Origin: a virus
DNA: 64,000 bases
Direction: 5' to 3' (one strand)
Virus record (IMG/VR): IMGVR_UViG_3300037234_000719
Coordinates: 1 to 64,000 of that record
This document shows positions 51,338-60,407 of this stretch, one piece after another. Both the position numbers and the translations under genes were made by a program. The notes below the pieces were generated by a model. It saw nothing but the letters and a program-made list of their open reading frames with translations, was not told the origin of the DNA and made no database searches. Positions within the stretch are counted from its first letter, which is position 1, and each line of letters begins with the position of its first letter.

Positions 51338-54300
51338 TTGAAACTAAAAAATCCAGTTTTTAAAATTCAAAGTGAAGATAATAATATCTTCACAATTCGT
51401 AAAAAGGACCAAGAGCTTATACTACCAGTGACAAAAGTTATACTCCAACCTGCAATTGATTTAGGATTTACACTAAATGAACTTACATTAAAAGAGTCTA
51501 GATTTTCATCAGGAGAGTTATCAAAAACAGTCAAACAAAATCTCACAATCAAGTTACAAAAAGGAACTTCTAATATTGATTTAAGTTTACACATTCCTAA
51601 ATTGATAGATGATAATTATATTATAATTAATGGTCGTAGAAAAATTCCTCTATTTCAGTTATTTGATATTCCAATTGTTACGAGAGGAGAAAATATAAAA
51701 CTACGAACCAATGTGGCAACATTAACAATTTTAAAAGATAGAGAACAACCATTTGTTAAAGTTAGTTTTTTAGGAAAAAAAGTTCCTCTATCAATATTAA
51801 TGTTTGCGTATTATGGAATTGAAGGAATGATAAACAATAAGGAATTAGATCTTCCAAATGTTAAAATTCAAGATTTAGATGATAATATTTTAATGGATCT
51901 ATTAATAAAGGAGTGTAAACTTATCTATGATGAATTACAAAGCAACACCACACAAGATGATTTTATTTTAGAAATAGGAAGAGCATATTCAAAATATAAT
52001 TCTAAATCTAAAGGTCATGATATTATTTATGCTCTCGATCTAATTCCACAGGTTGATATATTTACAAAAACTTTTTTGACAACAGGATCATTATTAGGCG
52101 AATTAATTTATACAATTAAGACAGGCGATGTGAGCGATATATTATTTACAAATAAAAGAGTTAGATGTTTTGAGTATATGATTTTTTCAAGGATATCAAA
52201 AATTATATTTGATTTATGCTTTTCAAATAGAACAGCTAAACAACCAAAATTCAACACAAATACAACTCAAATATTAAGTGAATGTAACGTTTCAGATATT
52301 GTTCAATTTGATTTTTCAATAAATCCTATTGAGGAATTAACAAAATTATCAAGGATAAGTCTTCTCGGTCCAGGAGGATTTAAAAGAGAAAATATTCCAA
52401 AACATTTAAGAGATATATGCCCCACAATGTTTGGTCGTATTTGTCCCGTAGACACCCCAGACCGCGATAATTGCGGAGTTCTACAGAACTTAATACCTAA
52501 TGTCAAGTTAGACCAACATCTCCGATTTACGAATGAAATATGCGAGAAACAACCCATATCAATACCTGTATCTCTCACTCCATTTTGTGAGCATGACGAT
52601 CAAACAAGATTGCAAATGGCATCATCACAAATGAGACAATCTATTATGTTAAAAGAATTTGATCAACCAATGATTAAATCAGGTTGTGAAGGATTATATA
52701 CAGATTATACACAGTTCATTAAACGTGCTAAAAAGAATGGGGAAGTCACTCATCTAGATGAGAAGTATTTGATGGTTGTATATGATGATAAAACAATTGA
52801 TATCTTTGATGTTGAATATAGAAATATCTATGTTGAACATATGGATATTATGAAACTCTATGTTAACGTAGGTGATAAATTTAAAGCTGGGGATATATTA
52901 GCAGAAAGTAATTTTGTTCAAGATGGCGAAATTAATTTTGGTAGAAATCTATTAACAGGAGTGATGATTTATTATGGATGGAACTATGAAGATGGAATTA
53001 TCATATCTGATAAATTAATACAAAATGATGCTTTTACATCAGTCCATTTTAAAGATTTATCATTTGTAATCCCTCCAAGTAAAGTTTTGCTATCTCTATC
53101 AGAAAATGAATACAGACCATTACCAAAAGCTCTTGAAAAAATTGGTCAAGGAGATACTTATGCAATTTTAAAAACTCTTTCACTTGATGATTTTTATTCT
53201 GTTTTTACAGAAAGCTCTAAATTAGTAGCAGAAAAATCATATATAATACCCAAGATAAAAATATTTGCAAATGAATGGAATACAGATATTCCTGAATATA
53301 AAGAGTGGGTAGAAAAGACTATTGAAACACAACAGAAAAAAGAGTCAATCTTTAGAACAATAATTAAAGAAAAGTTACCAAGAGAACAAGCAATAAAATT
53401 TATAAGAGAAAGAGATTTAGAACTTTTCTCATTCGTTGGTAAATATAAAATTAAGAAAGAAAAAATAAATGGAATATATGTAGAGATATCTGGAATTCAT
53501 TTTAGATCAATCAAGGTTGGAGATAAGATCGCAAATAGACATGGGAATAAAGGAGTTATATCTAAAATATTACCTCAAGAGATGATGCCACAATTAGAGG
53601 ATGGTAGACATTTAGATGTTTGTATTAATCCATTAGGTATTATATCTAGAATGAATATTGGTCAACTATTTGAACTACATCTAACAATGTCATTATATGA
53701 TCTACAACAAAATGCATTACAAATGTTAAAGAAAGAAAAACCACAAGATCAGATCAAAAATTATTTAACTGGATATATTCAAATTGTTGATAAAACAAAA
53801 GATAGTTGGTATACAAAACAATTTGTAGAACAGCTTCCAGATATTATAGATATTCCCTTTATTAAGGCATTTTCATTAATACAACCTCCATTTGAATCTT
53901 GTCATTCAGAGGATTTAGAAAAAGCATTAAAATATACAAATACAGGATTTACATATAAACTATATGATCCAATTGTAAGAAAGAATTTTTTAAATCAAAT
54001 TTCAGTTGGATATATATATTTTTTAAGAATGGTTCATATAGCAGAAGAAAAGTTGGCAGCAAGAGGAATTGGTTCGTATGCAAAACGAACATTACAACCA
54101 CTGGGTGGGAGAAAAAATAAAGGTGGTCAGAGATGTGGTGAAATGGAAACTGCTTGTATTATCGGACATGATGCTCCAAAGAATTTATTTGAATTCTTAA
54201 CAACAAAATCAGACTGTATAGATTTAAAAAATGATTACATTAGAAATTATATTAATACTGGACGAGTAGTAAAAACTGAAGATTTAGATCCAATGCCAGA

Positions 54301-54367
54301 ATCAGTTAAATTATTAAATTCATATTTAACAGTATTAGGGGTAGATTATCATGGCAGTTCAAAATGA
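51338..54367 (+). CDS. Multisubunit RNA polymerase beta-like subunit, polymerase 2
   Basis: A 1009-residue, unsplit beta homologue with a TTG start behind AAGGAGGAG. Landmarks: 'RICPVDTPDRDNCGVLQNL', 'YYGWNYEDGIIISDKL', 'GDKIANRHGNKGVISKIL' near residue 729, 'NPLGIISRMNIGQLFE', and the C-terminal 'LQPLGGRKNKGGQRCGEME'. It is some 345 residues shorter than polymerase 1 beta and lacks the charged N-terminal insertion. It pairs with the beta' at 48023-50707. Confidence 0.93.
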   Translation: MKLKNPVFKIQSEDNNIFTIRKKDQELILPVTKVILQPAIDLGFTLNELTLKESRFSSGELSKTVKQNLTIKLQKGTSNIDLSLHIPKLIDDNYIIINGRRKIPLFQLFDIPIVTRGENIKLRTNVATLTILKDREQPFVKVSFLGKKVPLSILMFAYYGIEGMINNKELDLPNVKIQDLDDNILMDLLIKECKLIYDELQSNTTQDDFILEIGRAYSKYNSKSKGHDIIYALDLIPQVDIFTKTFLTTGSLLGELIYTIKTGDVSDILFTNKRVRCFEYMIFSRISKIIFDLCFSNRTAKQPKFNTNTTQILSECNVSDIVQFDFSINPIEELTKLSRISLLGPGGFKRENIPKHLRDICPTMFGRICPVDTPDRDNCGVLQNLIPNVKLDQHLRFTNEICEKQPISIPVSLTPFCEHDDQTRLQMASSQMRQSIMLKEFDQPMIKSGCEGLYTDYTQFIKRAKKNGEVTHLDEKYLMVVYDDKTIDIFDVEYRNIYVEHMDIMKLYVNVGDKFKAGDILAESNFVQDGEINFGRNLLTGVMIYYGWNYEDGIIISDKLIQNDAFTSVHFKDLSFVIPPSKVLLSLSENEYRPLPKALEKIGQGDTYAILKTLSLDDFYSVFTESSKLVAEKSYIIPKIKIFANEWNTDIPEYKEWVEKTIETQQKKESIFRTIIKEKLPREQAIKFIRERDLELFSFVGKYKIKKEKINGIYVEISGIHFRSIKVGDKIANRHGNKGVISKILPQEMMPQLEDGRHLDVCINPLGIISRMNIGQLFELHLTMSLYDLQQNALQMLKKEKPQDQIKNYLTGYIQIVDKTKDSWYTKQFVEQLPDIIDIPFIKAFSLIQPPFESCHSEDLEKALKYTNTGFTYKLYDPIVRKNFLNQISVGYIYFLRMVHIAEEKLAARGIGSYAKRTLQPLGGRKNKGGQRCGEMETACIIGHDAPKNLFEFLTTKSDCIDLKNDYIRNYINTGRVVKTEDLDPMPESVKLLNSYLTVLGVDYHGSSK

Positions 54368-54728
54368 TCATACTTATCTTGAAGGAACTCGTTGGGAAGA
54401 GGTTTCTATAAGTTTTGCGGATACATCTTCAGCAACATCGACAGCAACATTTCCAAGTTTTGGTTATGGAAATGATTATACAAATTTTTATAATAAGGTA
54501 GAAATAAATAGCAAATCAATTTGTGAACAGATAGATCAAGATATATTAGATAGTATATATAGACAAGCTGGAGTTGAGGAATGTCTTAAAGTTGGTACAT
54601 TTAATCCTGAAAAATTATGGAGTGATTCAAAATGCTTGAAACAAAATATTGTCCAATCTGTAAGGGAGAAATTATACTTAGATATCATATTCCTGATAAA
54701 AACTTTAAAATCTCAAAAGGAAAAATGA
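54351..54728 (+). CDS. Unknown protein overlapping the polymerase 2 beta end
   Basis: A 125-residue protein starting inside the last codons of the beta gene (17-base overlap). The middle is Ser/Thr/Phe-rich. Its last 97 bases overlap the next ORF in another frame, so either the two genes truly overlap or one of them is over-extended. Function unknown. Confidence 0.5.
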   Translation: MAVQNDHTYLEGTRWEEVSISFADTSSATSTATFPSFGYGNDYTNFYNKVEINSKSICEQIDQDILDSIYRQAGVEECLKVGTFNPEKLWSDSKCLKQNIVQSVREKLYLDIIFLIKTLKSQKEK

Positions 54729-54886
54729 TTAGAGATGATGCTTGGAAAGGATCAGGTTTTGATGATTCAGAATTATTATTTGAATGTTCAAATGATAGAG
54801 AACATGAATTACATCGTTCTAAAAATGATGAATGGGAAAATACTATTAGAGAAGAGTTTTATAGAGGAGCATATTATGCCGACTAA
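54632..54886 (+). CDS. Small zinc-ribbon-like protein
   Basis: An 84-residue protein beginning 'MLETKYCPICKGEI', a CxxC knuckle, with a later 'CSNDREHELH' that could complete a zinc site. GGAGTGATTC lies at suitable distance. It overlaps both neighbours. Confidence 0.55.
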   Translation: MLETKYCPICKGEIILRYHIPDKNFKISKGKMIRDDAWKGSGFDDSELLFECSNDREHELHRSKNDEWENTIREEFYRGAYYAD

Positions 54887-55760
54887 AGAATGTTTACCAG
54901 ATATGCAATGTGAAGCACCCAACATATCAACTCCTATTAAACAAGTTGGTGTTGAAAATGTTGAAGTCCCTTTTCTGTTAGAATCTAAATATGGTGGTTA
55001 TCATAAGTTACCAGCAAATGTTACTATGATGACTAATCTGGATGAGTCAACAAAAGGTATTTCAATGTCTAGATTATTATTAACATTAAAACCATATTTA
55101 GAACTCCCATTAAAAAGTTTATTAATTAAAGAAATTATTAAAAAAATGTTAGAGAATATTGGTGGTTCATCTGCATTTATGAGATTTGAATTTAAGTTGC
55201 CAAGAAAAAGAAAATCAATTAAAACTGATAATGAATTTCCAATTTATTATAAATGTAAATTTGAAGGACAAATTTTTAAAAAGGATTTTAATTTAACAGC
55301 AGATACAAAAGCTCCTGCTGAAATATTTAGATTCTTTCAAGGAGTCAGGATTCAATATGCTTCTTATTGTCCTTGTTCAGCAGAATTGTGTAGTGTTTTA
55401 GATGTAGCTGGATTTCCTCATAATCAAAGATCATATGCACATATTTTAACAGAGATAGATATTAAGTCTCATTATGTTTGGTTAGAAGATATAATTGATG
55501 CAGTTGAATCAAATATTTACACTTTACCATATCCCATAATTAAAAGGGTTGATGAACAAGAAATAGCAAAAATTGCAGCTCAAAATCCAATGTTTGTAGA
55601 AGATGCTATTAGAATTATATCAAAGACAGTTGATAAATTACCAGGTATAAAGGATTGGATTATCAAATGTATTCATGAAGAATCCATTCACACTTCCGAA
55701 GCAATAGCAGTTAATTGGAAAGGTATTGCTCAAGGATTCGATGGAAGGCGGTATATATGA
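54876..55760 (+). CDS. folE2: GTP cyclohydrolase IB (FolE2)-like enzyme
   Basis: About 294 residues, near the usual FolE2 length. 'SYCPCSAELCSVLDVAGF' followed by 'PHNQRSYAH' corresponds to the FolE2 zinc-site region ('CPCSK...HNQRS'). The enzyme opens GTP to dihydroneopterin triphosphate, the substrate of the QueD encoded at 32408-32842, so both first steps toward preQ0 are present. Start 54876 is chosen because GAGGAG lies just upstream; the frame is open further back. Divergence from classical FolE2 leaves some doubt. Confidence 0.75.
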   Translation: MPTKECLPDMQCEAPNISTPIKQVGVENVEVPFLLESKYGGYHKLPANVTMMTNLDESTKGISMSRLLLTLKPYLELPLKSLLIKEIIKKMLENIGGSSAFMRFEFKLPRKRKSIKTDNEFPIYYKCKFEGQIFKKDFNLTADTKAPAEIFRFFQGVRIQYASYCPCSAELCSVLDVAGFPHNQRSYAHILTEIDIKSHYVWLEDIIDAVESNIYTLPYPIIKRVDEQEIAKIAAQNPMFVEDAIRIISKTVDKLPGIKDWIIKCIHEESIHTSEAIAVNWKGIAQGFDGRRYI

Positions 55761-56464
55761 TTCAGGTTTCAATTTCATATGGTTTTGGAAACGAAAATAG
55801 ATATAATCTTTCAAGGGTTCCAAAGAATATTCAATTAGCATTATATAAATATGAGTTATATTCAGAGTCTAAATTAAAGGAACTACAGAAGAATAATATA
55901 AATATAAATGTTATCCATCTCCCTCTGGATACGCTCAAACGAGATGCACGTGATATGGTACAATTTATGAATTACTTATATGATATTACAGGTATAAAAA
56001 AATTCGTAATTCATCCAAATAAATTGATTAAGTCTTTCGTTCAGTACTGGATGGATAAAGAAGGAGAATATCCAAGGTTTCAATTATGTATTGAGAATTT
56101 TCAGTGGAAAACAAGGAAAGAGTTAAGAACCCCATTAAGAATATTAGAGTATTGTGTTAAATATCCCAACCATATTAAGATGTGTTTCGATACATCTCAT
56201 GCAGAAGAACTTTGGTTCGATCATAGAATATTACATACTTTACTTCCTCATATTTCGGTAATTCATTTATCAAATAGAGCTAGAAGTAAAAGTCATATGC
56301 CATTTAACTCAGGAAAGGGCGAGCTAAATCTAATGGCATTTGTTAATCGTTTAAAGTTTATAAAATGGAATGGGGATATTGTATTAGAATATATGCCAGA
56401 TTACAGAGACAAGTTAATTAAAAACTATTATTTACTAAAGGAGATAATGGATGGAAAGAAGTGA
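55757..56464 (+). CDS. TIM-barrel enzyme of the xylose isomerase / AP endonuclease 2 superfamily
   Basis: About 235 residues. 'LCIENFQW', 'MCFDTSHAEELWF', 'VIHLSNRARSKSHMPFNSGK' and 'GDIVLEYMP' match metal-binding strands of XylA-like/endonuclease IV-like barrels. Members include sugar isomerases and AP endonucleases; the substrate cannot be told. Start 55757 is used because GGAAGGCGG lies upstream. It overlaps the folE2 stop by ATGA. Confidence 0.75.
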   Translation: MIQVSISYGFGNENRYNLSRVPKNIQLALYKYELYSESKLKELQKNNININVIHLPLDTLKRDARDMVQFMNYLYDITGIKKFVIHPNKLIKSFVQYWMDKEGEYPRFQLCIENFQWKTRKELRTPLRILEYCVKYPNHIKMCFDTSHAEELWFDHRILHTLLPHISVIHLSNRARSKSHMPFNSGKGELNLMAFVNRLKFIKWNGDIVLEYMPDYRDKLIKNYYLLKEIMDGKK

Positions 56465-56819
56465 AAAGATCAAACAAATTAGTCAACTCTATGCTAAAGA
56501 AAGAAACTATCAACTCTGTGCATTTGGAGAATATGAGAACATCCAATCTTTAAATTTAGCGAGTTTCTTATTATTAATAGAAAAATATTTAGAGAAAGCG
56601 AAAAAAAGTTATGTAGGACCATGGACAAAAGAATTACCAAACTGGTTAAATGACTGTCAAGAATCTTTTACTGAGGGTTCAGCACCAGTAGAAACTTATG
56701 AAGAACTTATTAAAGTATTTGCATTGGCAGGCGCAGCATTGGAAACATATGCTGATTTTAATCTAAGTGAATGGCGTCAAAACATAACCGAAGATTTAAA
56801 AAAATGGGAAAAGGAGTAA
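56451..56819 (+). CDS. Unknown small protein
   Basis: A 122-residue, helical, Trp-containing protein ('SYVGPWTKELPNWLND'). It overlaps the preceding gene by 14 bases. No confident family. Confidence 0.55.
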   Translation: MERSEKIKQISQLYAKERNYQLCAFGEYENIQSLNLASFLLLIEKYLEKAKKSYVGPWTKELPNWLNDCQESFTEGSAPVETYEELIKVFALAGAALETYADFNLSEWRQNITEDLKKWEKE

Positions 56820-56827
56820 AGTAAACA

Positions 56828-57673
56828 ATGAACGAAAATTTAAGCACATTGATCCAAGAAACACCATCTGAAGAAGCTATGAGATTTGATCCAAATAATC
56901 TTGAACTTTCAGGAGAAGAACCTGCTACAGATGAAACTATTACAGCGGAATCTCTTCCAGTAGATCCACCTGAAGAAAATACTGTAGAAGAAGTAGCTGA
57001 CACAACTGAAGTAGCACCTGGGAATGCTGAAGAAGCAACAGTAGAAACACCAACTAATGAAATTCCTATTATACCTTTTGGTGAATGGTTTGCAACATAT
57101 AGCACCAACTTTGCCAGCATCCATCAAAGTAGAATTTCAATTCCAGGTGTTGATCCAAATGAATATCTGATGGTTTCCATTGATGATCCTGATGGAATAG
57201 AAAGTCAACCTGGTGTTAGAAAAAGATCATTGAGATTATTTGATGATGCTTTAACTCAACCAGTTCTCAATCTGGCACCATCAGATCTACAAATCTATAA
57301 AAGTGGTTTCAAAACCGTATATCCTCTGAACGATGAAACATATATTAAAATGTATGGGGTTAAAACAGGACTGATCGCAATGTTCTGTCACTCATTAGAT
57401 AATAGTCTTATCCCATTTTCAAAAATTGTTGCGAAGAGAAAAGATCTATTTATCAATATTCAAACAAATAATATTGAAAGTTATAGAGAACAATTATTAC
57501 AACCTATTGATATGGAAGCTCTTCATCTTCTGTATAGACAAAGTATAAAAGCTGGTGTCTTTGCTACAAAAGGAGCAGCAATCCATTGGTTGTTAACTCG
57601 ACAGGATGCTATTACGGATATCAATCATCATCTTCTGATTGATAAAGTGGTAATGTCTTTATTGTCTAGTTAA
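56828..57673 (+). CDS. Unknown protein with an acidic N-terminus
   Basis: A 281-residue protein. Residues 1-75 are low-complexity and rich in Glu, Pro, Thr and Ala; the remainder looks folded. No known motif. Dense ribosome-binding sequence (AAGGAG) suggests good expression. A long stem-loop follows the stop. Confidence 0.55.
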   Translation: MNENLSTLIQETPSEEAMRFDPNNLELSGEEPATDETITAESLPVDPPEENTVEEVADTTEVAPGNAEEATVETPTNEIPIIPFGEWFATYSTNFASIHQSRISIPGVDPNEYLMVSIDDPDGIESQPGVRKRSLRLFDDALTQPVLNLAPSDLQIYKSGFKTVYPLNDETYIKMYGVKTGLIAMFCHSLDNSLIPFSKIVAKRKDLFINIQTNNIESYREQLLQPIDMEALHLLYRQSIKAGVFATKGAAIHWLLTRQDAITDINHHLLIDKVVMSLLSS

Positions 57674-57680
57674 CTCCTTG

Positions 57681-57731
57681 ACTCGGGTAGAAGTTTAATT
57701 CTCCCCCCTTGATGCGGACTTCTATCCGAGT
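57681..57731 (+). terminator. Long stem-loop between genes
   Basis: ACTCGGGTAGAAGT (57681-57694) pairs with ACTTCTATCCGAGT (57718-57731) over 14 positions, with one G-U. No T-run follows, so it may be a processing or stability element rather than an intrinsic terminator. Confidence 0.55.
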
Positions 57732-57745
57732 TCAAAGGAAGGAAT

Positions 57746-58474
57746 ATGAAAATAAATCCAAATTTAGAATTTATTATAAAAGAAGTTTATATCTATGATA
57801 TTGAGTCGTGTCATTATACTCTTATGAAAATGAATGGATATAGATTAGATAATATAGATCCACATGATAAATTATCTAGAAATATTGCAATCGGAAAAAT
57901 GATGCAAAAGAATCCAAGACTCACAGAATTTTTAAGAAGTACAACAATATCATTAATAGATGAATACATAACAGCAAATGAAATTGAGAAAGATGATATT
58001 GTTATTAGACAATATGATGGATTATTACTTACTAAATTTCTACATAAAAATAATATACAAGAAATCCCTTTAAATTTAAGAAGAACATTTGATGTATTTA
58101 TTTCATCAATAAAAAAAGATATGTATATCGCTATTGATACTATGCAACAACCTTCAATTAAAGGGATTCCATTTAGATATTCACATATGGATCAAATTTA
58201 TAAAAAAATATGTCAATTAAATTTTTTTAATAAACCTGAATTGTTTAAAGGTTTAGAAAGAATAAAAAATTTAGTTCTTAATTCTAATGATGTAAATTTA
58301 TTTGCTATTCCTACAAAAGATGGAAAATTAAGTATTTTTTTAAAGGGTTATGGTGAAATGGAAATAACATCAAGCACACTAAAATTGGTTGATACTAATG
58401 AGATTGATAAACGAAGATATTTTGATATTTATCTTTCGCCATTTACAAAAAGTATCGTTTCACAATATGCTTAG
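57746..58474 (+). CDS. Unknown protein
   Basis: A 242-residue, Lys/Ile-rich, helical protein preceded by AAGGAAGGA. 'EVYIYDIESCHYTLMKMNGY' near the start could be an exonuclease-like or polymerase-like acidic motif, but no further match was seen. Function unknown. Confidence 0.55.
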   Translation: MKINPNLEFIIKEVYIYDIESCHYTLMKMNGYRLDNIDPHDKLSRNIAIGKMMQKNPRLTEFLRSTTISLIDEYITANEIEKDDIVIRQYDGLLLTKFLHKNNIQEIPLNLRRTFDVFISSIKKDMYIAIDTMQQPSIKGIPFRYSHMDQIYKKICQLNFFNKPELFKGLERIKNLVLNSNDVNLFAIPTKDGKLSIFLKGYGEMEITSSTLKLVDTNEIDKRRYFDIYLSPFTKSIVSQYA

Positions 58475-58482
58475 GAGGTCAT

Positions 58483-59094
58483 ATGAAAGTATTGAATGTT
58501 GCAGCTGGAAAAATGTCATATTTAAAAGGTGTCGATCAACAAGAGGGATCTAGCACCTTTGTTATAAATATAGATTCGATGTATTATAATTATACGCCAA
58601 CTGATATTATTGAATCTAGATATTATGAATGGACTAAACCTGGAAAACGTGAAAGAAAAGATGAAACTCATTATTGTAAGGAAGATGTATTTCAATTTTT
58701 AGAAAGAACAACAATGGAATTTGATATGGTTACAATTTATAGATTTCTTGAACACGTTTCCTTTACACAAGTTCTATATTTTATATATCTCATTTCTACA
58801 GTTGTTCGCAAAGGGGGAATGGTCGATGTAATTGTTCCAAACTATGAAAAACTTGCTAATATGATTTTAGAAGAAGATATTAATGATATAAATTTTGAAC
58901 GTAAAAATATTCTCTTGACAACTGAATTATTAAATGAACCATCTTGTCCTCACGCTTCAATATGGACTCCACAAAGAGCTAAATATTTTTGGGAATTTGA
59001 GGATAGATTTACAATTTATGAAGAACTAATTTGGGAAACATTTAAATACGATCGTCGTGATATATATCTTCGATTCCATTTAAAGAGAAAATAA
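58483..59094 (+). CDS. Class I SAM-dependent methyltransferase-like protein
   Basis: A 203-residue protein. 'VLNVAAGKMSYLKG' and 'FVINIDSMYY' fit the SAM-binding loop and acidic strand; 'YRFLEHVSFTQVL' and 'VVRKGGMVDVIVPNYEKLA' fit type 11 methyltransferases ('LEHV', 'KPGG'). The substrate is unknown. It follows the previous gene by eight bases and overlaps the next start. Confidence 0.7.
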   Translation: MKVLNVAAGKMSYLKGVDQQEGSSTFVINIDSMYYNYTPTDIIESRYYEWTKPGKRERKDETHYCKEDVFQFLERTTMEFDMVTIYRFLEHVSFTQVLYFIYLISTVVRKGGMVDVIVPNYEKLANMILEEDINDINFERKNILLTTELLNEPSCPHASIWTPQRAKYFWEFEDRFTIYEELIWETFKYDRRDIYLRFHLKRK

Positions 59095-59402
59095 TGACAA
59101 CTTCAAGATATACAGTAAATAAAAAAACATCTCCTATTCGGATGATGCATAGTGCCGATATGGTCATTGCTATAACAAGAGAAATAGATGAACCAAAAAA
59201 AAGAATTGTTAAAATATTAAAAAATAGATATGGTCCGCATGGAAATGTAACTCTGCAAACAACAATTAATGTTTGCTGTCGTATGATTGCTATGTCTATT
59301 TTTGGAGGTAAATCATTAAAACTATTTCGAGTAGAACTAGAAGAATTAATAAAAGAAACAATAATGAAAAAGATAGGTGATATTCATGACCCCTTTCAAT
59401 GA
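59094..59402 (+). CDS. Unknown small protein
   Basis: A 102-residue basic protein overlapping the methyltransferase stop and, by 17 bases, the next gene. No motif recognised. Confidence 0.5.
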   Translation: MTTSRYTVNKKTSPIRMMHSADMVIAITREIDEPKKRIVKILKNRYGPHGNVTLQTTINVCCRMIAMSIFGGKSLKLFRVELEELIKETIMKKIGDIHDPFQ

Positions 59403-60318
59403 GAGAGCACAAGAGATGGGACTTAATATTTCAGGAGCCCATAAAGGTTTATACGCATATGAAGATAGATATTCTAAAGTTGCATATCGACAATTAGGAT
59501 CTGGAGCTGAACCAGAAGGCGATCCAATTACTCCACCACATCCAACAGATGGACAAGGAACTTCTATATTAGGAATATGGACCGCACCTCCCAATACTGA
59601 TGACTATACATACATTGGTTACGTTTCACAGATGTATAAATTTGTTGGCAATGAAGAAATAACTGGTAGAGTCATTGAATCATTAGAGGAAATTGGCAAT
59701 CCGATATTAAATACAACCTCTCTTATTCTCGATGATTTTAGTGGTATTAGAGAAGAAGTTGTATTACAAAGTAGTTTAAATTCACCACAAGCTGGAGATA
59801 TTCATCCTGCTATGATTATTGGTAATAGTTATAATGGTCAAAGAGCAGCAACTGTTGGTTTTGGAATTACCATTGATGATGTTCAGATAGATCGACCTAC
59901 AGTATTTGGTTTCTCTTTGGGTGAGATGAAGATGGTTCATATTGAAAGTTCCAATACTAGACTATCTTCAGGGATCAATCAATACCTTGAAGTATTCAAC
60001 AATGACATACTTGGTATGATTGAAACTAGTTTTTCATCTCCATTGACTCAAGATCAAATGTTCACAACTCTAGATGTCATTGAAAAGTATGGTAAAAAAA
60101 GAAGAGATAAAATTACTGATATATTAAAGACTTTACAACCACTACCAATAGATGGTCAACCTCCTGAATTACCAAGTGCCTGGCAAGTATTTTTATCTAT
60201 TACAAGATACTGCGCACTTGAACCAAATTTAAATATGAAAAGATTATTAGAAAATATTGCAGAAAGTGTATTAGTTGTTCCAACTCGAATGTATGAAGTG
60301 TTGGATCAATTACAATAA
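59386..60318 (+). CDS. Unknown structural protein upstream of the baseplate hub
   Basis: About 310 residues from the ATG at 59386. Composition and neighbours (terminator, baseplate hub, terminase) suggest a virion or tail protein, but no motif is diagnostic. Confidence 0.55.
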   Translation: MTPFNERAQEMGLNISGAHKGLYAYEDRYSKVAYRQLGSGAEPEGDPITPPHPTDGQGTSILGIWTAPPNTDDYTYIGYVSQMYKFVGNEEITGRVIESLEEIGNPILNTTSLILDDFSGIREEVVLQSSLNSPQAGDIHPAMIIGNSYNGQRAATVGFGITIDDVQIDRPTVFGFSLGEMKMVHIESSNTRLSSGINQYLEVFNNDILGMIETSFSSPLTQDQMFTTLDVIEKYGKKRRDKITDILKTLQPLPIDGQPPELPSAWQVFLSITRYCALEPNLNMKRLLENIAESVLVVPTRMYEVLDQLQ

Positions 60319-60322
60319 GATC

Positions 60323-60360
60323 AAAAAAGAGGTACTATATATTGAGTGCCTCTTTTTTTG
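60323..60360 (+). terminator. Rho-independent terminator
   Basis: AAAAAAGAGGTACT (60323-60336) pairs with AGTGCCTCTTTTTTT (60345-60359), with one G-U pair, and ends in a T-run. It lies five bases after the stop at 60318. Confidence 0.88.
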
Positions 60361-60407
60361 TCTAAATTTTTTTGGAACAAAATATAAAAGAATGGGAGTT
60401 TTTGTCT

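Noticed and set aside
16591-54367. Inteins or introns in the polymerase genes
   Set aside because: Conserved motifs run in order without long unrelated insertions bearing splicing-type Cys/His-Asn boundaries.
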